A DNA stretch of 42,283 nucleotides from Alphaproteobacteria bacterium casp-alpha2 (GCA_001510075.1 LFEN01000084.1:1-42283), one strand, 5' to 3'; shown: positions 19,570 through 29,198, counted from the first letter of the stretch. Made by a program: numbers and translations. The notes: generated by a model from the letters alone, not told the origin.

Positions 19570-20325
19570 GTGGGGTCGCCCGAAAGCCTGGCCATCATCG
19601 GCATCACTTTCTTCGTCGCCGGGTTCGTCAAGGGCGTCATCGGGCTGGGGCTGCCGACGGTGTCGCTGGCCCTGCTGACAGCGACGGTCGGCCTGATTCC
19701 GGCGATGGGTCTTTTGATCGTGCCGTCGTTCGTCACCAATGTCTGGCAAGCCATTCAGGGCGGGGCGCTTGTCTCTATCCTCAAGCGTCTTTGGCCGTTT
19801 TTGGCGGCCACGTTCATCGGCACCTTGTTAGGCGCGAAAGGCCTGACCGGCTTCGACGCGTCGCTGCTGGCGGCGTTGCTGGGCAGCTTACTCATTATCT
19901 ATGCGGGCCTTAACCTGCATCGTCCCAAGGTGCCGGATGTTAGCCGCATCGAGTCTTGGCTGGGGCCGTTGGCGGGCGCCGTCACCGGGGTGTTGACGGG
20001 GTTGACCGGGTCCTTCGTCGTCCCCGGCGTCATGTACCTGCAAGCCCTGGCGATGCCCAGAGATACCCTGATCCAGGCCATGGGGCTGTCGTTTACCGTT
20101 TCCACCGTGGCCCTGGCCATCGCCCTGAACGACCAGCGGCTGATTTCCCAGGAACTGGGGTTGCTGTCCGCCGCCGGGGTGGTGCCGGCGATCATCGGCA
20201 TGATGATCGGCCAGCGGGTTCGCGGCCGGTTGTCCGAAATATTATTTCTGAGGGTTTTCTTCGCCGCCCTGGCCGTACTCGGCGTTTACATTACAGCCCG
20301 CTCGCTGATCGCCTACGCGGGCTAA
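19570..20325 (+). CDS. TauE/SafE family sulfite exporter-like permease
   Basis: The 251-residue membrane protein has about seven to eight hydrophobic segments and the family opening ITFFVAGFVKGVIGLGLPTV (helix 1 with GxGLP). A related half-repeat, VTGVLTGLTGSFVVPGVMY, lies around residues 138-156. Members export sulfite, sulfoacetate or other small anions; the substrate is unknown here. The start is GTG at 19570, two bases after the preceding stop, so it is the distal gene of the pdh-lipA run. Its stop overlaps that of convergent cinA (CTAA at 20322-20325). Confidence 0.9.
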   Translation: MGSPESLAIIGITFFVAGFVKGVIGLGLPTVSLALLTATVGLIPAMGLLIVPSFVTNVWQAIQGGALVSILKRLWPFLAATFIGTLLGAKGLTGFDASLLAALLGSLLIIYAGLNLHRPKVPDVSRIESWLGPLAGAVTGVLTGLTGSFVVPGVMYLQALAMPRDTLIQAMGLSFTVSTVALAIALNDQRLISQELGLLSAAGVVPAIIGMMIGQRVRGRLSEILFLRVFFAALAVLGVYITARSLIAYAG

Positions 20326-20810
20326 CCAATTCGGCAACGCACCAGCTTCAGCGCTGCCATCACCGTCTGCGCCCGCACCGCATCCCGGTCGCCGTCAAAG
20401 ATGTGGTGCTCAAACAACGTCTCGGCCCCATTGCGGGCGACGGCGATATGCACAAGCCCGACGGGTTTATCCGCCGTGCCGCCGGTCGGTCCGGCAACGC
20501 CGGTGACGGCGACGGCAATTTGCGCGGATGAATGTTTTAACGCCCCTTCGGCCATGGCGCGGGCGACTTCGCCCGAGACCGCGCCGACGCTTTCGAACAG
20601 GTTTTCGGGAACCCCCAGCAATTCGTGCTTGGCCTCGTTGGTATAGGTGACAAACCCGCGCTCGACCACGTCCGAAGACCCGGACACGGCGGTAAGCAGT
20701 CCGGTGATCAATCCGCCGGTGCACGATTCCGCCGCCGCCAGCTTCAGGCCCTGATCCCGACACGCGTTTAATACATCTTCGGCCAGGGCTTTTTGATCGG
20801 CGCTGAACAT
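20322..20810 (-). CDS. pncC: CinA C-terminal domain protein, nicotinamide-nucleotide amidohydrolase
   Basis: The 162-residue protein is the stand-alone CinA C-terminal (PncC) type, which deamidates NMN to nicotinate mononucleotide for NAD salvage. Landmarks are LAAAESCTGGLITGLLT near the N-terminus (catalytic Ser region), the FVTYTNEAKHELLGV segment and AVTGVAGPTGGTADKPVGLVHIA. The frame is open to 20981, but that extension lies inside pgpA in another frame. The ATG at 20808-20810 gives the standard family N-terminus and begins one base before the pgpA stop region, consistent with coupled translation. Confidence 0.93.
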   Translation of the reverse strand: MFSADQKALAEDVLNACRDQGLKLAAAESCTGGLITGLLTAVSGSSDVVERGFVTYTNEAKHELLGVPENLFESVGAVSGEVARAMAEGALKHSSAQIAVAVTGVAGPTGGTADKPVGLVHIAVARNGAETLFEHHIFDGDRDAVRAQTVMAALKLVRCRIG

Positions 20811-20811
20811 C

Positions 20812-21315
20812 TCAGCTTCCCATCCAGATACTGAACGCCCACAACAAAACGGCGGCGTAGCCAGCGGCCAGAACATCGTCAACCATGACGCCGAGGCCGC
20901 CCTTGATTTCCCGATCCGCCCAGCTGACCGGCCAGGGTTTAAAGATATCGAATACCCTGAACAGGACGAAACCGGCGACATAGGTTATCAGGTCCGGCTC
21001 CGGCAACACCGCCAGCACCAGCCATTGCCCGGCAATTTCGTCAATGACCACCTGTTTCGGGTCTTCGATGGCGAATTTGCGGATGCAATCGTTTGAGACC
21101 CGAATGCCGATGGCAAACGCCCCCAATCCCGCCAACAATAAGCCCAACTGCCCGATGTGTCCGGCAAATTCCCAGGCCACCACCAGCGCCAGCAACGAAC
21201 CCCAGGTGCCCGGCGCTTTCGGCAACAAACCGACGCCGAATCCGGTCGCCAGAAGCTGGGATGGATCGCGGAGATTCCATTCCGGACCGGATGATGTGTG
21301 ATCGCCTGAAGCCAT
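20812..21315 (-). CDS. pgpA: Phosphatidylglycerophosphatase A
   Basis: The 167-residue inner-membrane enzyme dephosphorylates phosphatidylglycerol phosphate to phosphatidylglycerol. Family motifs are GFGVGLLPKAPGTWGSL (about residues 25-41), the acidic VVIDEIAGQW with metal-binding residues, and FRVFDIFKPWPV near 120. Three to four hydrophobic segments are present. GAGGGG lies five bases before the ATG. It is followed without a real gap by pncC on the same strand; together they are convergent to the pdh-lipA-TauE run. Confidence 0.94.
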   Translation of the reverse strand: MASGDHTSSGPEWNLRDPSQLLATGFGVGLLPKAPGTWGSLLALVVAWEFAGHIGQLGLLLAGLGAFAIGIRVSNDCIRKFAIEDPKQVVIDEIAGQWLVLAVLPEPDLITYVAGFVLFRVFDIFKPWPVSWADREIKGGLGVMVDDVLAAGYAAVLLWAFSIWMGS

Positions 21316-21724
21316 TTCAGCCCCTCAAGCCGTAGCGGATGAGAATCCCTTGTAGCAGGTTTTCCGCTCCCGGTCTTTGCGACCGTATCACCTGTAACCC
21401 TTTCTTCAGGCGGCTTTGCGGGAACGAGACAAGAAACGACTCAATGAGCGAAGCCCCTTAAATGGTTGAATTTTTTCACTAATTATGGCCCAAAAAACCT
21501 CTAACTACTTCTGGAATAACATTAATTCCTTGCAAGGATTTGACCTAATCTTTACGTTCAAAGCCAAGTTTGTGCTAGGGTTTCAAGCAGCTTTCGGCGG
21601 CAAATACCCGGAAAAAATATTACCGGGGCCGTATTGAAGGCAGCTTTTTGAATGTCTCGGGTTCTCCTAAAATAAAAAAGGGAGACTTAGGGGTGCTTTT
21701 GAGGGGGTACGTTAAGGAATGACT
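21316..21724. other. Gene-free region of about 400 bases between pgpA and the M23 peptidase gene
   Basis: No convincing reading frame, tRNA or known RNA is visible. The left part is upstream of pgpA (minus) and the right part is the leader of the M23-bactofilin pair (plus). Seen in it are a small hairpin CGGTC-TTTGC-GACCG (21371-21385), a perfect 12-bp palindrome TCCTTGCAAGGA (21527-21538), a weak CCCGG/CCGGG stem around 21607-21627 and a possible promoter at 21646-21673. Base composition is more AT-rich than the flanking genes. A small RNA cannot be excluded. Confidence 0.6.
21646..21673 (+). promoter_or_regulatory. Possible promoter of the M23-bactofilin operon
   Basis: TAAAAT (21668-21673) is a five-of-six -10 match with a weak -35, TTTTGA (21646-21651), 16 bases upstream. 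It would give a leader of about 45 bases. It is the best candidate I could find in this gap, but the -35 is poor. Confidence 0.35.
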
Positions 21725-23044
21725 ATGAGAAGGCTGAAACAGCCTAAAAGCCTGAGACAACGGACCGGCGCCCTGATCGACCGGCTCTTTCCGGAAAGAC
21801 AAATCCACCTTCGCACCGAAGGGCGCATTGCTTTTGTCCGCTTAACGCAAACCGTACAGGTCGCCATGGCCTTGATGGTGCTCGGCGCCGCCGGTTGGAC
21901 GGGGTACACATCGCTGACCTATGTCCGCCATGAAACCATCATCGGTTCCAAGGACGAGTTGATTTCCAATTCCCGCCAAGCCTACCGCAGCCTGCTCGGC
22001 GAAGTTTCTGAATACCAGAAAAAATTCACCAACCTGACCACGGACATGGAAGACAACCACGCGCTGATGCTGGGGCTGATCGAAAAGAACGCCTACCTGC
22101 AGCAGAGCCTGTCGTCGGTGTCCAAGCAGTTGCACCTGACCCGCTCGGAACGCGAAGCCATCGCCAGTGCCCGGGAAACCCTGAAGGGCAAGCTGCTCGC
22201 CGTCGAAGATAAGATGCGCAAAATCGCCAACCGTAATTTCTCGCTATCGGATAACCTCAACAGTGCTGAGGCGGACCTGCAAAATGCCCTGTCCGAGCGC
22301 AATAAATCGCTTTACGACGGCACCCGCATGACACGGCGCATCAAGGATCTGGAAACCCGGCTTTCCGATTTGCAGGCGTCCGAGGAACAAACCGTCCAGC
22401 GCCTTGCGGACCGGACCACGGAGTCCATCGAAAACATGGAACGTATGGTCAAAATGGCGGGGCTGGACATTAAGCAACTGATCAAGACTTCGCCCCCGCC
22501 GGAAACGGGCCAGGGCGGTCCTTTCATCGCCGCCCGGCCGGAAAACCTGCCCGGCAAGCAATTGAAGGACAGCATTTTGGAACTGGATGCGCAACTCGGT
22601 CGCTTGGACTCGCTGCAAGACCTGATGAAAAAATTGCCGATGTCCTCACCGATGACCTCTTTTTACGTCACCAGCAGTTACGGAAAACGCCGCGACCCCA
22701 TCAATAAGCGTTGGGGGTCCCATTACGGACTAGATATGGGGGGGGCTTTGAAGACTCCCGTATACTCGACAGCGCCCGGAGTGGTAACATACGCTGGCTG
22801 GAAGGGAAAATACGGCAAGTTTGTCGAGGTTACGCATGGTTCAGGCGTCAAGACCCGGTTCGGACATCTCTACAAGTTTTTCGTCAAGAAAGGGCAGAAG
22901 GTTAAATTCCACACGAAAATCGGCTTACTGGGAAGCACAGGACGAAGCACCGGTGCGCACCTGCATTACGAAGTTATTTTCAAAGGAAGGGCGCAGGACC
23001 CCATGAAATTTATCAAGGCTGGTCGCAATGTTTTCAAAGAGTAG
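21725..23044 (+). CDS. M23 family metallopeptidase with coiled coil (LmdC-like)
   Basis: The protein has about 439 residues. A basic cytosolic N-terminus (about 40 residues) is followed by one membrane helix (about 44-64) and a long periplasmic coiled coil (about 75-250). A C-terminal LytM/M23 domain comes last, with zinc ligands in SHYGLDMGG and the final HLHYE. Such enzymes cleave peptidoglycan cross-links and shape the wall. AAGGA (21714-21718) is six bases before the ATG at 21725 but abuts the ATG at 21719, so 21725 is preferred. The 3' end overlaps the bactofilin gene by 17 bases, matching the bactofilin plus M23 pairing seen in other alphaproteobacteria. Function with that partner is inferred. 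Confidence 0.92.
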   Translation: MRRLKQPKSLRQRTGALIDRLFPERQIHLRTEGRIAFVRLTQTVQVAMALMVLGAAGWTGYTSLTYVRHETIIGSKDELISNSRQAYRSLLGEVSEYQKKFTNLTTDMEDNHALMLGLIEKNAYLQQSLSSVSKQLHLTRSEREAIASARETLKGKLLAVEDKMRKIANRNFSLSDNLNSAEADLQNALSERNKSLYDGTRMTRRIKDLETRLSDLQASEEQTVQRLADRTTESIENMERMVKMAGLDIKQLIKTSPPPETGQGGPFIAARPENLPGKQLKDSILELDAQLGRLDSLQDLMKKLPMSSPMTSFYVTSSYGKRRDPINKRWGSHYGLDMGGALKTPVYSTAPGVVTYAGWKGKYGKFVEVTHGSGVKTRFGHLYKFFVKKGQKVKFHTKIGLLGSTGRSTGAHLHYEVIFKGRAQDPMKFIKAGRNVFKE

Positions 23045-23537
23045 TAAGAGGCCCGTCAGCGCCTTGGATTCGCACCCTGTCATAAAATCTTCGCCGCCAT
23101 CTCTGATCAGCGCTGATCTTAAAATCGTCGGTGATGTGAGTTCCAACGGCGAAATCCAGATCGACGGCACCGTCGACGGCGATATCCGCACCAAATCTCT
23201 ACTGGTCGGTGAAACCGCCAAAATCCAGGGCGAAATTATCGCCGATGATGTGCATGTGCACGGCACCATCAACGGCCAGATCAAAGCCCGCTCCGTCACC
23301 CTGGCCAAGACCGCTCATATGGTTGGCGACATCTTGCATGAAGACTTGGCCATTGAAACCGGCGCCTTCCTGGAAGGCCATTGCAAGCGGATGGTGAAAA
23401 CTGCGGAAGCCGAAGAGACCAAGAATGTGCCGGCACAACGGGTGGACACCAAGCCTAATGACCAGACGTCCACCGAATCCAAGGGTAGCGCATCCGGCGC
23501 CGCGGCAACCGATCCTAGATCCATCCGGACCGGCTGA
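23028..23537 (+). CDS. Bactofilin (polymer-forming cytoskeletal protein)
   Basis: The 169-residue protein has a central bactofilin beta-helix (about residues 26-125) made of short repeating strands, for example ISADLKIVGDVSSNGEIQID, then TVDGDIRTKSLLVGETAKIQ and VHVHGTINGQIKARSVTLA. Flanking tails are disordered: Ser/Lys/Pro-rich at the N-terminus and Ser/Thr/Ala-rich at the C-terminus. Bactofilins polymerise without nucleotides and scaffold cell-wall enzymes at the membrane. The start lies inside the 3' end of the M23 gene in another frame, which implies coupled expression and fits a shared role in cell shape or stalk-like growth. Confidence 0.93.
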   Translation: MFSKSSKRPVSALDSHPVIKSSPPSLISADLKIVGDVSSNGEIQIDGTVDGDIRTKSLLVGETAKIQGEIIADDVHVHGTINGQIKARSVTLAKTAHMVGDILHEDLAIETGAFLEGHCKRMVKTAEAEETKNVPAQRVDTKPNDQTSTESKGSASGAAATDPRSIRTG

Positions 23538-23543
23538 AGTCCA

Positions 23544-24539
23544 TTATTCGTCGGCAGCGATCGCCTTGCTAAATACGCCCGCATCCACATTGCCGCCGGA
23601 ACAAACCACAGCCACGGTTTTCCCCCGCACGTCATAAGCCCCGGTCAAGATGGCGGCCAAGGCGACGGTGCCGCCCGGCTCAACGACAATTTTTAAATCC
23701 CGGAATGCCACCGCCATGGCGCCTGCGACATCCGCATCGCTAACCGCAAAGCCGCCCGTGAGAAGTTTCCGGTTGATGGAAAATGTTATTTCACCCGGCG
23801 TCGGCAGGATAAGCGCATCGCAAAATGTTTTTCCGCCGGGCTCGTTGCTCAACCGTTTGCCAGCGGCCAGGGAGCGGGCGGTATCGTCGAACCCTTGCGG
23901 CTCGACGGCAAACAATTGCGCTGACGGAGACAGTTCCGATAACGCCAGCGCACACCCCGAAGAAAGCCCGCCGCCGCCGCAAGGGATAAGCACGGCGTCC
24001 AGCGTCACCCCCATTTCCTTGGCCTGTTCGGCCAACTCCAACCCCACCGTCCCTTGCCCGGCAATGACGAAGGGGTCGTCGTAAGACGGCACCAGGGTGG
24101 CATTTTTTTCCGCCGCCAATTTTTCGCCGATTTCTTCTCTGCTTTCCGTTTCCCGGTCGTAAAACACCACCTCGGCCCCATAGGCGCGGGTATTGGCGAT
24201 TTTGATTTTCGGTGCATCGGTGGGCATGACGATGGTTGCGGGCACGTTCAACATTTGGCTCACCATGGCCACGCCTTGCGCGTGATTACCCGATGAAAAA
24301 GCCACCACGCCGGCTTTTTTGGCTTTGTCGTCAAGACGCGATATCCGGTTATAGGCGCCACGAAACTTGAAGGCGCCGCTCCGTTGCAGGCATTCAGCCT
24401 TGACCAAAAGGCGACCGCCAAGCCTTTCATTAAGCAATTGGCTTTCCAGCATCGGCGTCCGCCGGGCATGCCCGGCCAGTCGTTCCGCCGCCGATAAAAC
24501 ATCTTCAAAGGTTGGCGGATTAGTTGGCGAGGTGGTCAT
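23544..24539 (-). CDS. Threonine/serine dehydratase (PLP-dependent, no ACT domain)
   Basis: The 331-residue enzyme belongs to the fold-type II PLP family. The Schiff-base Lys is in RSGAFKFRGAYN. SSGNHAQGVAM forms the substrate-binding loop, PCGGGGLSSGCAL is the phosphate-binding glycine loop, and VVCSGGNVD lies near the C-terminus. The length and absence of a regulatory ACT domain indicate the catabolic type, which deaminates threonine to 2-oxobutyrate and may also act on serine; a serine racemase-like role cannot be excluded. The ATG at 24537-24539 gives the normal N-terminus; the frame is open to 24599 without support. Its start overlaps the alpha/beta hydrolase end by 20 bases. Confidence 0.92.
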   Translation of the reverse strand: MTTSPTNPPTFEDVLSAAERLAGHARRTPMLESQLLNERLGGRLLVKAECLQRSGAFKFRGAYNRISRLDDKAKKAGVVAFSSGNHAQGVAMVSQMLNVPATIVMPTDAPKIKIANTRAYGAEVVFYDRETESREEIGEKLAAEKNATLVPSYDDPFVIAGQGTVGLELAEQAKEMGVTLDAVLIPCGGGGLSSGCALALSELSPSAQLFAVEPQGFDDTARSLAAGKRLSNEPGGKTFCDALILPTPGEITFSINRKLLTGGFAVSDADVAGAMAVAFRDLKIVVEPGGTVALAAILTGAYDVRGKTVAVVCSGGNVDAGVFSKAIAADE

Positions 24540-25389
24540 CAATGGCCTCCAGCACATGGGGTTCGGACAAACTGGGGGGATGCCCGCAATCATCCACAAC
24601 GACGCTTTTCATCGACGGCATGGCGTCGTGCATGGCATCCAGGGTCGCGTCGCTCAATATCCGCGACTTGGTGCCCCGCACCGTAAGCACCGGCACTTTC
24701 TTCAGCGCCATGAACAACGGCCACAAATCGTTCTTCGCGCGAAGCGCCGTTTCAAACTGCTTGACGATGGCTTTGTCCCAGTCGGGGACCATCGCACCAT
24801 CCAGGGTTTCACGGTAGGTGTTCTTGGCGATTGCGATCCAGTCTTCTTCCGTGCGCGCCGGTAAATCGGGAAAGGCGCTTCGGATATATTCGGCAACCTC
24901 GTCCCAACTGGAAAGCGACACATCCTCTTTCATGTAGCCGATAATACCGGCAAGCCCTTCCATACCCACTTCAGGCCCAATATCGTTGAGCACGGCGCTG
25001 GCGATCACGCCCGGCATTGATACCGCCATCACCATGGTCAATATCCCGCCAAGCGACGTGCCGATGACATGCACCCGGTGGATGCCGCAAGAGGTCAGCA
25101 AATGGCGGATGTCATTGATGTAAACGCCCGGATTATAATTTTCCCAGTCGGCATCGTAGTCCGAGCGGCCCCGACCCCGGAGATCGGGGCAGAGAACCCG
25201 CCGATCACTCGCCAGCCTTGAGGCCAGATAGGAAAAGTCCTTGGAATTGCGCGTCACGCCGGGCAGGCAAAGAACCGGAATCGCGTCACCAGAAGAGGGC
25301 TCTTGGGGCCCGCCATAATCCCTGTAAAAGAGCTTCAGCCCATCCTGGGACGTCAGCGTCCGTTCGTGGTATTCGGGCTCCACCGGCAA
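24520..25389 (-). CDS. Alpha/beta hydrolase
   Basis: The 289-residue protein has the alpha/beta hydrolase fold. The nucleophile elbow is GTSLGG (Ser about residue 115), PVLCLPGVTRNSKDF forms the oxyanion region, CPDLRGRGRSDYD is the usual strand-4 motif and a C-terminal DDCGHPPSLSEP supplies the catalytic His. The substrate is unknown. It sits in a minus-strand run with a HAD dehalogenase 12 bases upstream and overlaps threonine dehydratase downstream, so the three may be co-transcribed. That grouping does not by itself reveal a pathway. Confidence 0.9.
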   Translation of the reverse strand: MPVEPEYHERTLTSQDGLKLFYRDYGGPQEPSSGDAIPVLCLPGVTRNSKDFSYLASRLASDRRVLCPDLRGRGRSDYDADWENYNPGVYINDIRHLLTSCGIHRVHVIGTSLGGILTMVMAVSMPGVIASAVLNDIGPEVGMEGLAGIIGYMKEDVSLSSWDEVAEYIRSAFPDLPARTEEDWIAIAKNTYRETLDGAMVPDWDKAIVKQFETALRAKNDLWPLFMALKKVPVLTVRGTKSRILSDATLDAMHDAMPSMKSVVVDDCGHPPSLSEPHVLEAIDDHLAN

Positions 25390-25401
25390 CGCGTCCCCCC
25401 T

Positions 25402-26085
25402 TTAAAGTCCCAGCAACGGGGACAGGGCTTCCAGCGTTTTGATGACCTGCTCCGGGTCGCCGGGGATGCGTTCCTGGGGCTGGCCGAAACGGTTGACCCA
25501 GACCACCCTGAAACCGAAATTCGCCGCCGCCGCCGCGTCCCAGGCATTCGACGACATGAAGCAGATGCGCCCGGCTTCGACGCCGAGCCCGTCAACGGCC
25601 ATCTGATAGACGCTGGGGTGCGGCTTGTAGACGCCGACCGTTTCAACGGAAAAAATATCGTCCAGAACCCCTTCGATACCGGCATTGCCAACCGCCGCGT
25701 TCAGCATCTTGGGCGAACCATTGGACAGGATCGCGGTCTTGATACCGCCCGCTTTGATCGACGTCAGCACGTCTTTGACTTCCGGGTAGGCGTCCAGAAC
25801 CATATAACTATCCATCAGCCGTTCGCGCAGCGCGTTGTCCTCGATGCCGAGCGCCGCCATGGCGTAATCCAGCCCGTCGCCGGTAACCTGCCAGAATTCC
25901 ACATATTCCTGCATCAGGCTGCGAAGCCAGGTGTATTCCAGTTGCCGAACCCGCCAGACGGCGGCCAACTCATCGGCCTTGTCGCCGAGTTCGTCCCGGC
26001 ACCGGTTCGCCGCTGCGGCGACATCGAAAAGCGTGCCGTAGGCGTCAAATACGCAGGCGCCGATATCTTCTATTTGTGCAGCCAT
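25402..26085 (-). CDS. Haloacid dehalogenase type II (HAD superfamily)
   Basis: The 227-residue enzyme matches the L-2-haloacid dehalogenase subgroup. Motif I is VFDAYGTLFDVAAAANRC with the nucleophilic Asp, motif II is ILSNGSPKML, the conserved Lys follows in VYKPHPSVYQ, and motif III is FMSSNAWDAAAAANFGFRVVW with the SSNxWD signature. These enzymes replace a halogen by hydroxyl on short 2-haloacids. Environmental bacteria often carry such genes without proven dehalogenation, so the physiological substrate is open. It is the first gene of a compact group with the alpha/beta hydrolase. Confidence 0.92.
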   Translation of the reverse strand: MAAQIEDIGACVFDAYGTLFDVAAAANRCRDELGDKADELAAVWRVRQLEYTWLRSLMQEYVEFWQVTGDGLDYAMAALGIEDNALRERLMDSYMVLDAYPEVKDVLTSIKAGGIKTAILSNGSPKMLNAAVGNAGIEGVLDDIFSVETVGVYKPHPSVYQMAVDGLGVEAGRICFMSSNAWDAAAAANFGFRVVWVNRFGQPQERIPGDPEQVIKTLEALSPLLGL

Positions 26086-26183
26086 TTATTCCCTCCCAAA
26101 AAAGCCGGCGCTGTTTTACCGGTCGGTTCGATTTATGCACCCCCTGCCTTTGTGGTCAACCGGTGGGAAGTGGGGCTCACGAA

Positions 26184-28202
26184 TTATTGATGAAGATCAT
26201 TTTTCAACCTCAGCGCGACTTCCGTCTTGGCCAGCCTGTGGCGATACACCTGCAGGTTTTCCAGCACCCGTTGGACATAGTTTCGGGTTTCGTTGAAGGG
26301 GATCAATTCCACCCAGTCGATTGAATCCACATCTTTGTTACGGAGGTCGCCGTTACGGCGCAGCCATTGCCGGGCCCGCTTCGGACCGGCGTTGTAGGCA
26401 GCCAGCGCCAGAACGTAAGACCCCTTGAACGTTTCCAGCAGCCCGGAGAGGTAGGCTTGGCCCAGACTCAGATTGTAGATCCCGTCCGTCGTCAAACGAC
26501 GGCGGGAAAAGGGAATCTTCAGCCTTTTCGCCACCTTTAGCGCTGTGCGCGGCATTAATTGCATCAGCCCCTGGGCGTTGGCATGGCTTCTGGCTTTGAT
26601 GTGAAAGGCGCTTTCCTGGCGGATGATGGCCAGGATCAGTGACGTTTCCACCGGCGGCGAACTGGTCCGCGCATTCATCGGCGGCGGGATCAGAGACGGA
26701 AAGGCGTTGTCGGGAAAGCTAAGCCCATCCCGGGCGGCCCGCTTGGCGATCAGAACCGACAGATCGGGACGCTTTTGCGCCATCGCCAGTTCCGCCGTCA
26801 ACAACCGCCAGCCGGATGTTTTAGCAATTGAATCCAGGTGAAGAATAAACGGGCGGATTCGATCTGCTTCATCGATCTGCCCTAAAATCCGCACGGCAGC
26901 GACCAGATCATCTGCCTCGAACGACGCTGTTTCCTGCTTGCCGGGATCAGGGGAAGAATCAAATTCCAGCCCCGCCCCGGGGTGAAGGCTGGCGATGGAC
27001 AACTGCCCATAATAGGTCGTCGGGTGGTTAGCTGCCAGGCGGTGCCAAATTGCGGCCTTGTTGTCGTTGCCTAGGGCCTCAAAGGCCCGCGCCATCCAAT
27101 AGGCGCCTCTGGACTGGCTGACGGGGTATTTCACCGCATTATACATGGTCTCGAAATGGCGCCGCGCGGTTTGCGCATCCTTCAGGAACTGCAACGCAAT
27201 CCAACCGGACAGCCACTCAGCCTCGGCAAAAGACGCACCGTCCTTAACCCCATGGTTTTTGGCCAGCCGGTAGGCGTCGGTGATATTGCCTTTTTGCAGC
27301 ATTTGCCGGGCAACAAAGGCGCGTTCCACCCACCAGCGGTCCGGATACACCAGATCATCCGGCGGCTGGTTGAGGATTTCCAGGGCCTCCTGAAATTTGC
27401 CCTTGTGCCGGCGCCAACGCAGGCGTTCGTAAATCAGGCCGGGATCGTTTTTCAGCTTGTCAGGGACCTTGGCGATGGCGGTATCGACGTTGCCACGGCG
27501 GTGGCGCAGGAACATCCGGGCCGTCGCCAATTCCCGGTACTCGGGCGGCACCTTCCACATCATCCGTCGGGACGGCCAATAGCGGCCCTCCCATAGCAAT
27601 CGGTCGAGCCGTTTCAGGTTATCGCCACGGCTCAGATAGCGCCGGTTGCGTTTGTAAAAATAGAGTTCCCGGCGTTTGGTGAAATTACCGTTGATCCAGG
27701 CATCCCGGATCAACGCCAGGCCTTCATCTGTGCGCCCCGCCGCCACCAAGGCTTCGCCCATACGGGCTTTGCCGTCTCCGCTTAGCGGCTTTCGCTTAGC
27801 GAACCAGTCAAGAACCTCAGCCCCCGGGGTTTCACGGGTTATGGCTTCTTCGGCCCGGCGTTGCAGTTTGCCTTGTTGCGGCCACCCCGGATGGCGGGCC
27901 ATAAACCGGCCAATTTCCTCGAAGCTGGCGGTTGGGTCGGGTTGGCTCAAGCGCACCCAGGTGAGGATGGAGCTGGCAATGGGATTTTTGATTTTCGAGT
28001 CCATGCTGCGCGCCTGAGCGAATTTTTCTTTTTCAACAAATTCCAGGCCCGCCTTCAGGGCCTTGGCATCACCGGGCGTTAGAATGTCAGCCCGAACCTC
28101 GAGCAACCCGAAAGGGCCGACAACGACAAACACGGCCACGGCAATCGCGGCCATAATTTGTCCGGTGGGCCGGAAACCAAACATCCTGTTCCTCATCGAC
28201 AT
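26184..28202 (-). CDS. Soluble lytic murein transglycosylase (Slt70-like)
   Basis: The 672-residue periplasmic protein has an N-terminal hydrophobic signal segment (about residues 14-38, ending EVRA). A long alpha-superhelical region of TPR/Slt-U type follows (about 40-500), then a C-terminal goose-lysozyme-like SLT domain. The catalytic Glu is in [20 protein letters not shown], followed by QLMPRTA and the [16 protein letters not shown] motif. It cleaves glycan strands to 1,6-anhydromuropeptides. The start at 28202 has no good Shine-Dalgarno sequence. In-frame ATGs at 28196 and 28184 are possible, the last having AGGA five bases before it. It is divergent from dapA. Confidence 0.93.
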   Translation of the reverse strand: MSMRNRMFGFRPTGQIMAAIAVAVFVVVGPFGLLEVRADILTPGDAKALKAGLEFVEKEKFAQARSMDSKIKNPIASSILTWVRLSQPDPTASFEEIGRFMARHPGWPQQGKLQRRAEEAITRETPGAEVLDWFAKRKPLSGDGKARMGEALVAAGRTDEGLALIRDAWINGNFTKRRELYFYKRNRRYLSRGDNLKRLDRLLWEGRYWPSRRMMWKVPPEYRELATARMFLRHRRGNVDTAIAKVPDKLKNDPGLIYERLRWRRHKGKFQEALEILNQPPDDLVYPDRWWVERAFVARQMLQKGNITDAYRLAKNHGVKDGASFAEAEWLSGWIALQFLKDAQTARRHFETMYNAVKYPVSQSRGAYWMARAFEALGNDNKAAIWHRLAANHPTTYYGQLSIASLHPGAGLEFDSSPDPGKQETASFEADDLVAAVRILGQIDEADRIRPFILHLDSIAKTSGWRLLTAELAMAQKRPDLSVLIAKRAARDGLSFPDNAFPSLIPPPMNARTSSPPVETSLILAIIRQESAFHIKARSHANAQGLMQLMPRTALKVAKRLKIPFSRRRLTTDGIYNLSLGQAYLSGLLETFKGSYVLALAAYNAGPKRARQWLRRNGDLRNKDVDSIDWVELIPFNETRNYVQRVLENLQVYRHRLAKTEVALRLKNDLHQ

Positions 28203-28310
28203 GTTATAGACCTATTATTATTCTGCGGCCCGGTGATAAAAAACCTAGCCGCCAGACGGGTATTGCGGGTATGTTCGCCGCTCGTTCAATCAAATTCAAG
28301 GGAGGAAAGC

Positions 28311-29186
28311 ATGTTCCAGGGTTCTATGCCCGCCCTGATTACGCCGTTCAAGGACGGAAAGGTCGATTACGACGCCTTCCAGTCCTTCGTCGAATGGCAG
28401 ATCAGCGAAGGATCTGATGGCTTGGTTCCCTGTGGCACCACGGGTGAATCGCCGACGCTGACCCATGACGAGCACAAGCAGGTGACGGAAAGCTGCATCG
28501 AGGTCGCAAACGGCAAGGTACCCGTTATCGCCGGCACCGGGTCCAATTCCACCGCCGAGGCCATCGAGCTGACGCAACACGCGAAGAAGGCGGGGGCGGA
28601 CGGCGCACTGGTGGTCATGCCGTATTACAACAAACCGACGCAAGAAGGGCTGTACCTGCATTACAAGGCGATCAACGACGCCTGCGACATTCCTATCATC
28701 ATCTACAACATTCCGGGCCGCAGCGTCGTCGACATGAGCATCGAAACCATGGCCCGTCTGGCCAAGCTGCCCAATATCGTCGGCGTCAAGGACGCGACGT
28801 GTGATTTGACGCGTCCGATCCAGACCCGGCTCGCCATTGGCAAGGATTTCTGTCTGTTGACCGGCGAAGACGGCACCACGGTGCCTTATCTGGCCGCCGG
28901 CGGCGCAGGAACCATTTCGGTAACCGCCAACATCGCGCCGCGTATGTGCGCCGACCTGCAAAAGGCTTGGCGGGACCGCGACCTCGACACCGTTATGGAA
29001 CTGCAAGACCGTCTGATGCCCTTGCACCAGGCGATGTTTTCAGAGACCAGCCCCGGCCCGGTCAAATATGCCGCAGGCCTTATGGGCAAATGCACCGGCG
29101 AAACCCGCCTGCCGATCACCGATATAAGCGATGCCAACAAAAAACGGGTGAAGGATGCGCTGACCGGCGCCGGGCTGCTTAACTAG
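28311..29186 (+). CDS. dapA: 4-hydroxy-tetrahydrodipicolinate synthase
   Basis: The 291-residue cytosolic enzyme condenses pyruvate with aspartate semialdehyde, the first committed step to diaminopimelate and lysine. Motifs are [10 protein letters not shown] at the N-terminus, [10 protein letters not shown] (pyruvate-binding Thr-Thr), [11 protein letters not shown] with the catalytic Tyr, [11 protein letters not shown], and the Schiff-base Lys in [12 protein letters not shown] strong GGGAGGAAAG precedes the ATG at 28311; the frame is open upstream but that part is non-coding. It is divergent from the lytic transglycosylase and followed by a palindromic repeat and smpB. Confidence 0.97.
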   Translation: MFQGSMPALITPFKDGKVDYDAFQSFVEWQISEGSDGLVPCGTTGESPTLTHDEHKQVTESCIEVANGKVPVIAGTGSNSTAEAIELTQHAKKAGADGALVVMPYYNKPTQEGLYLHYKAINDACDIPIIIYNIPGRSVVDMSIETMARLAKLPNIVGVKDATCDLTRPIQTRLAIGKDFCLLTGEDGTTVPYLAAGGAGTISVTANIAPRMCADLQKAWRDRDLDTVMELQDRLMPLHQAMFSETSPGPVKYAAGLMGKCTGETRLPITDISDANKKRVKDALTGAGLLN

Positions 29187-29198
29187 AGCAAATCCCGA

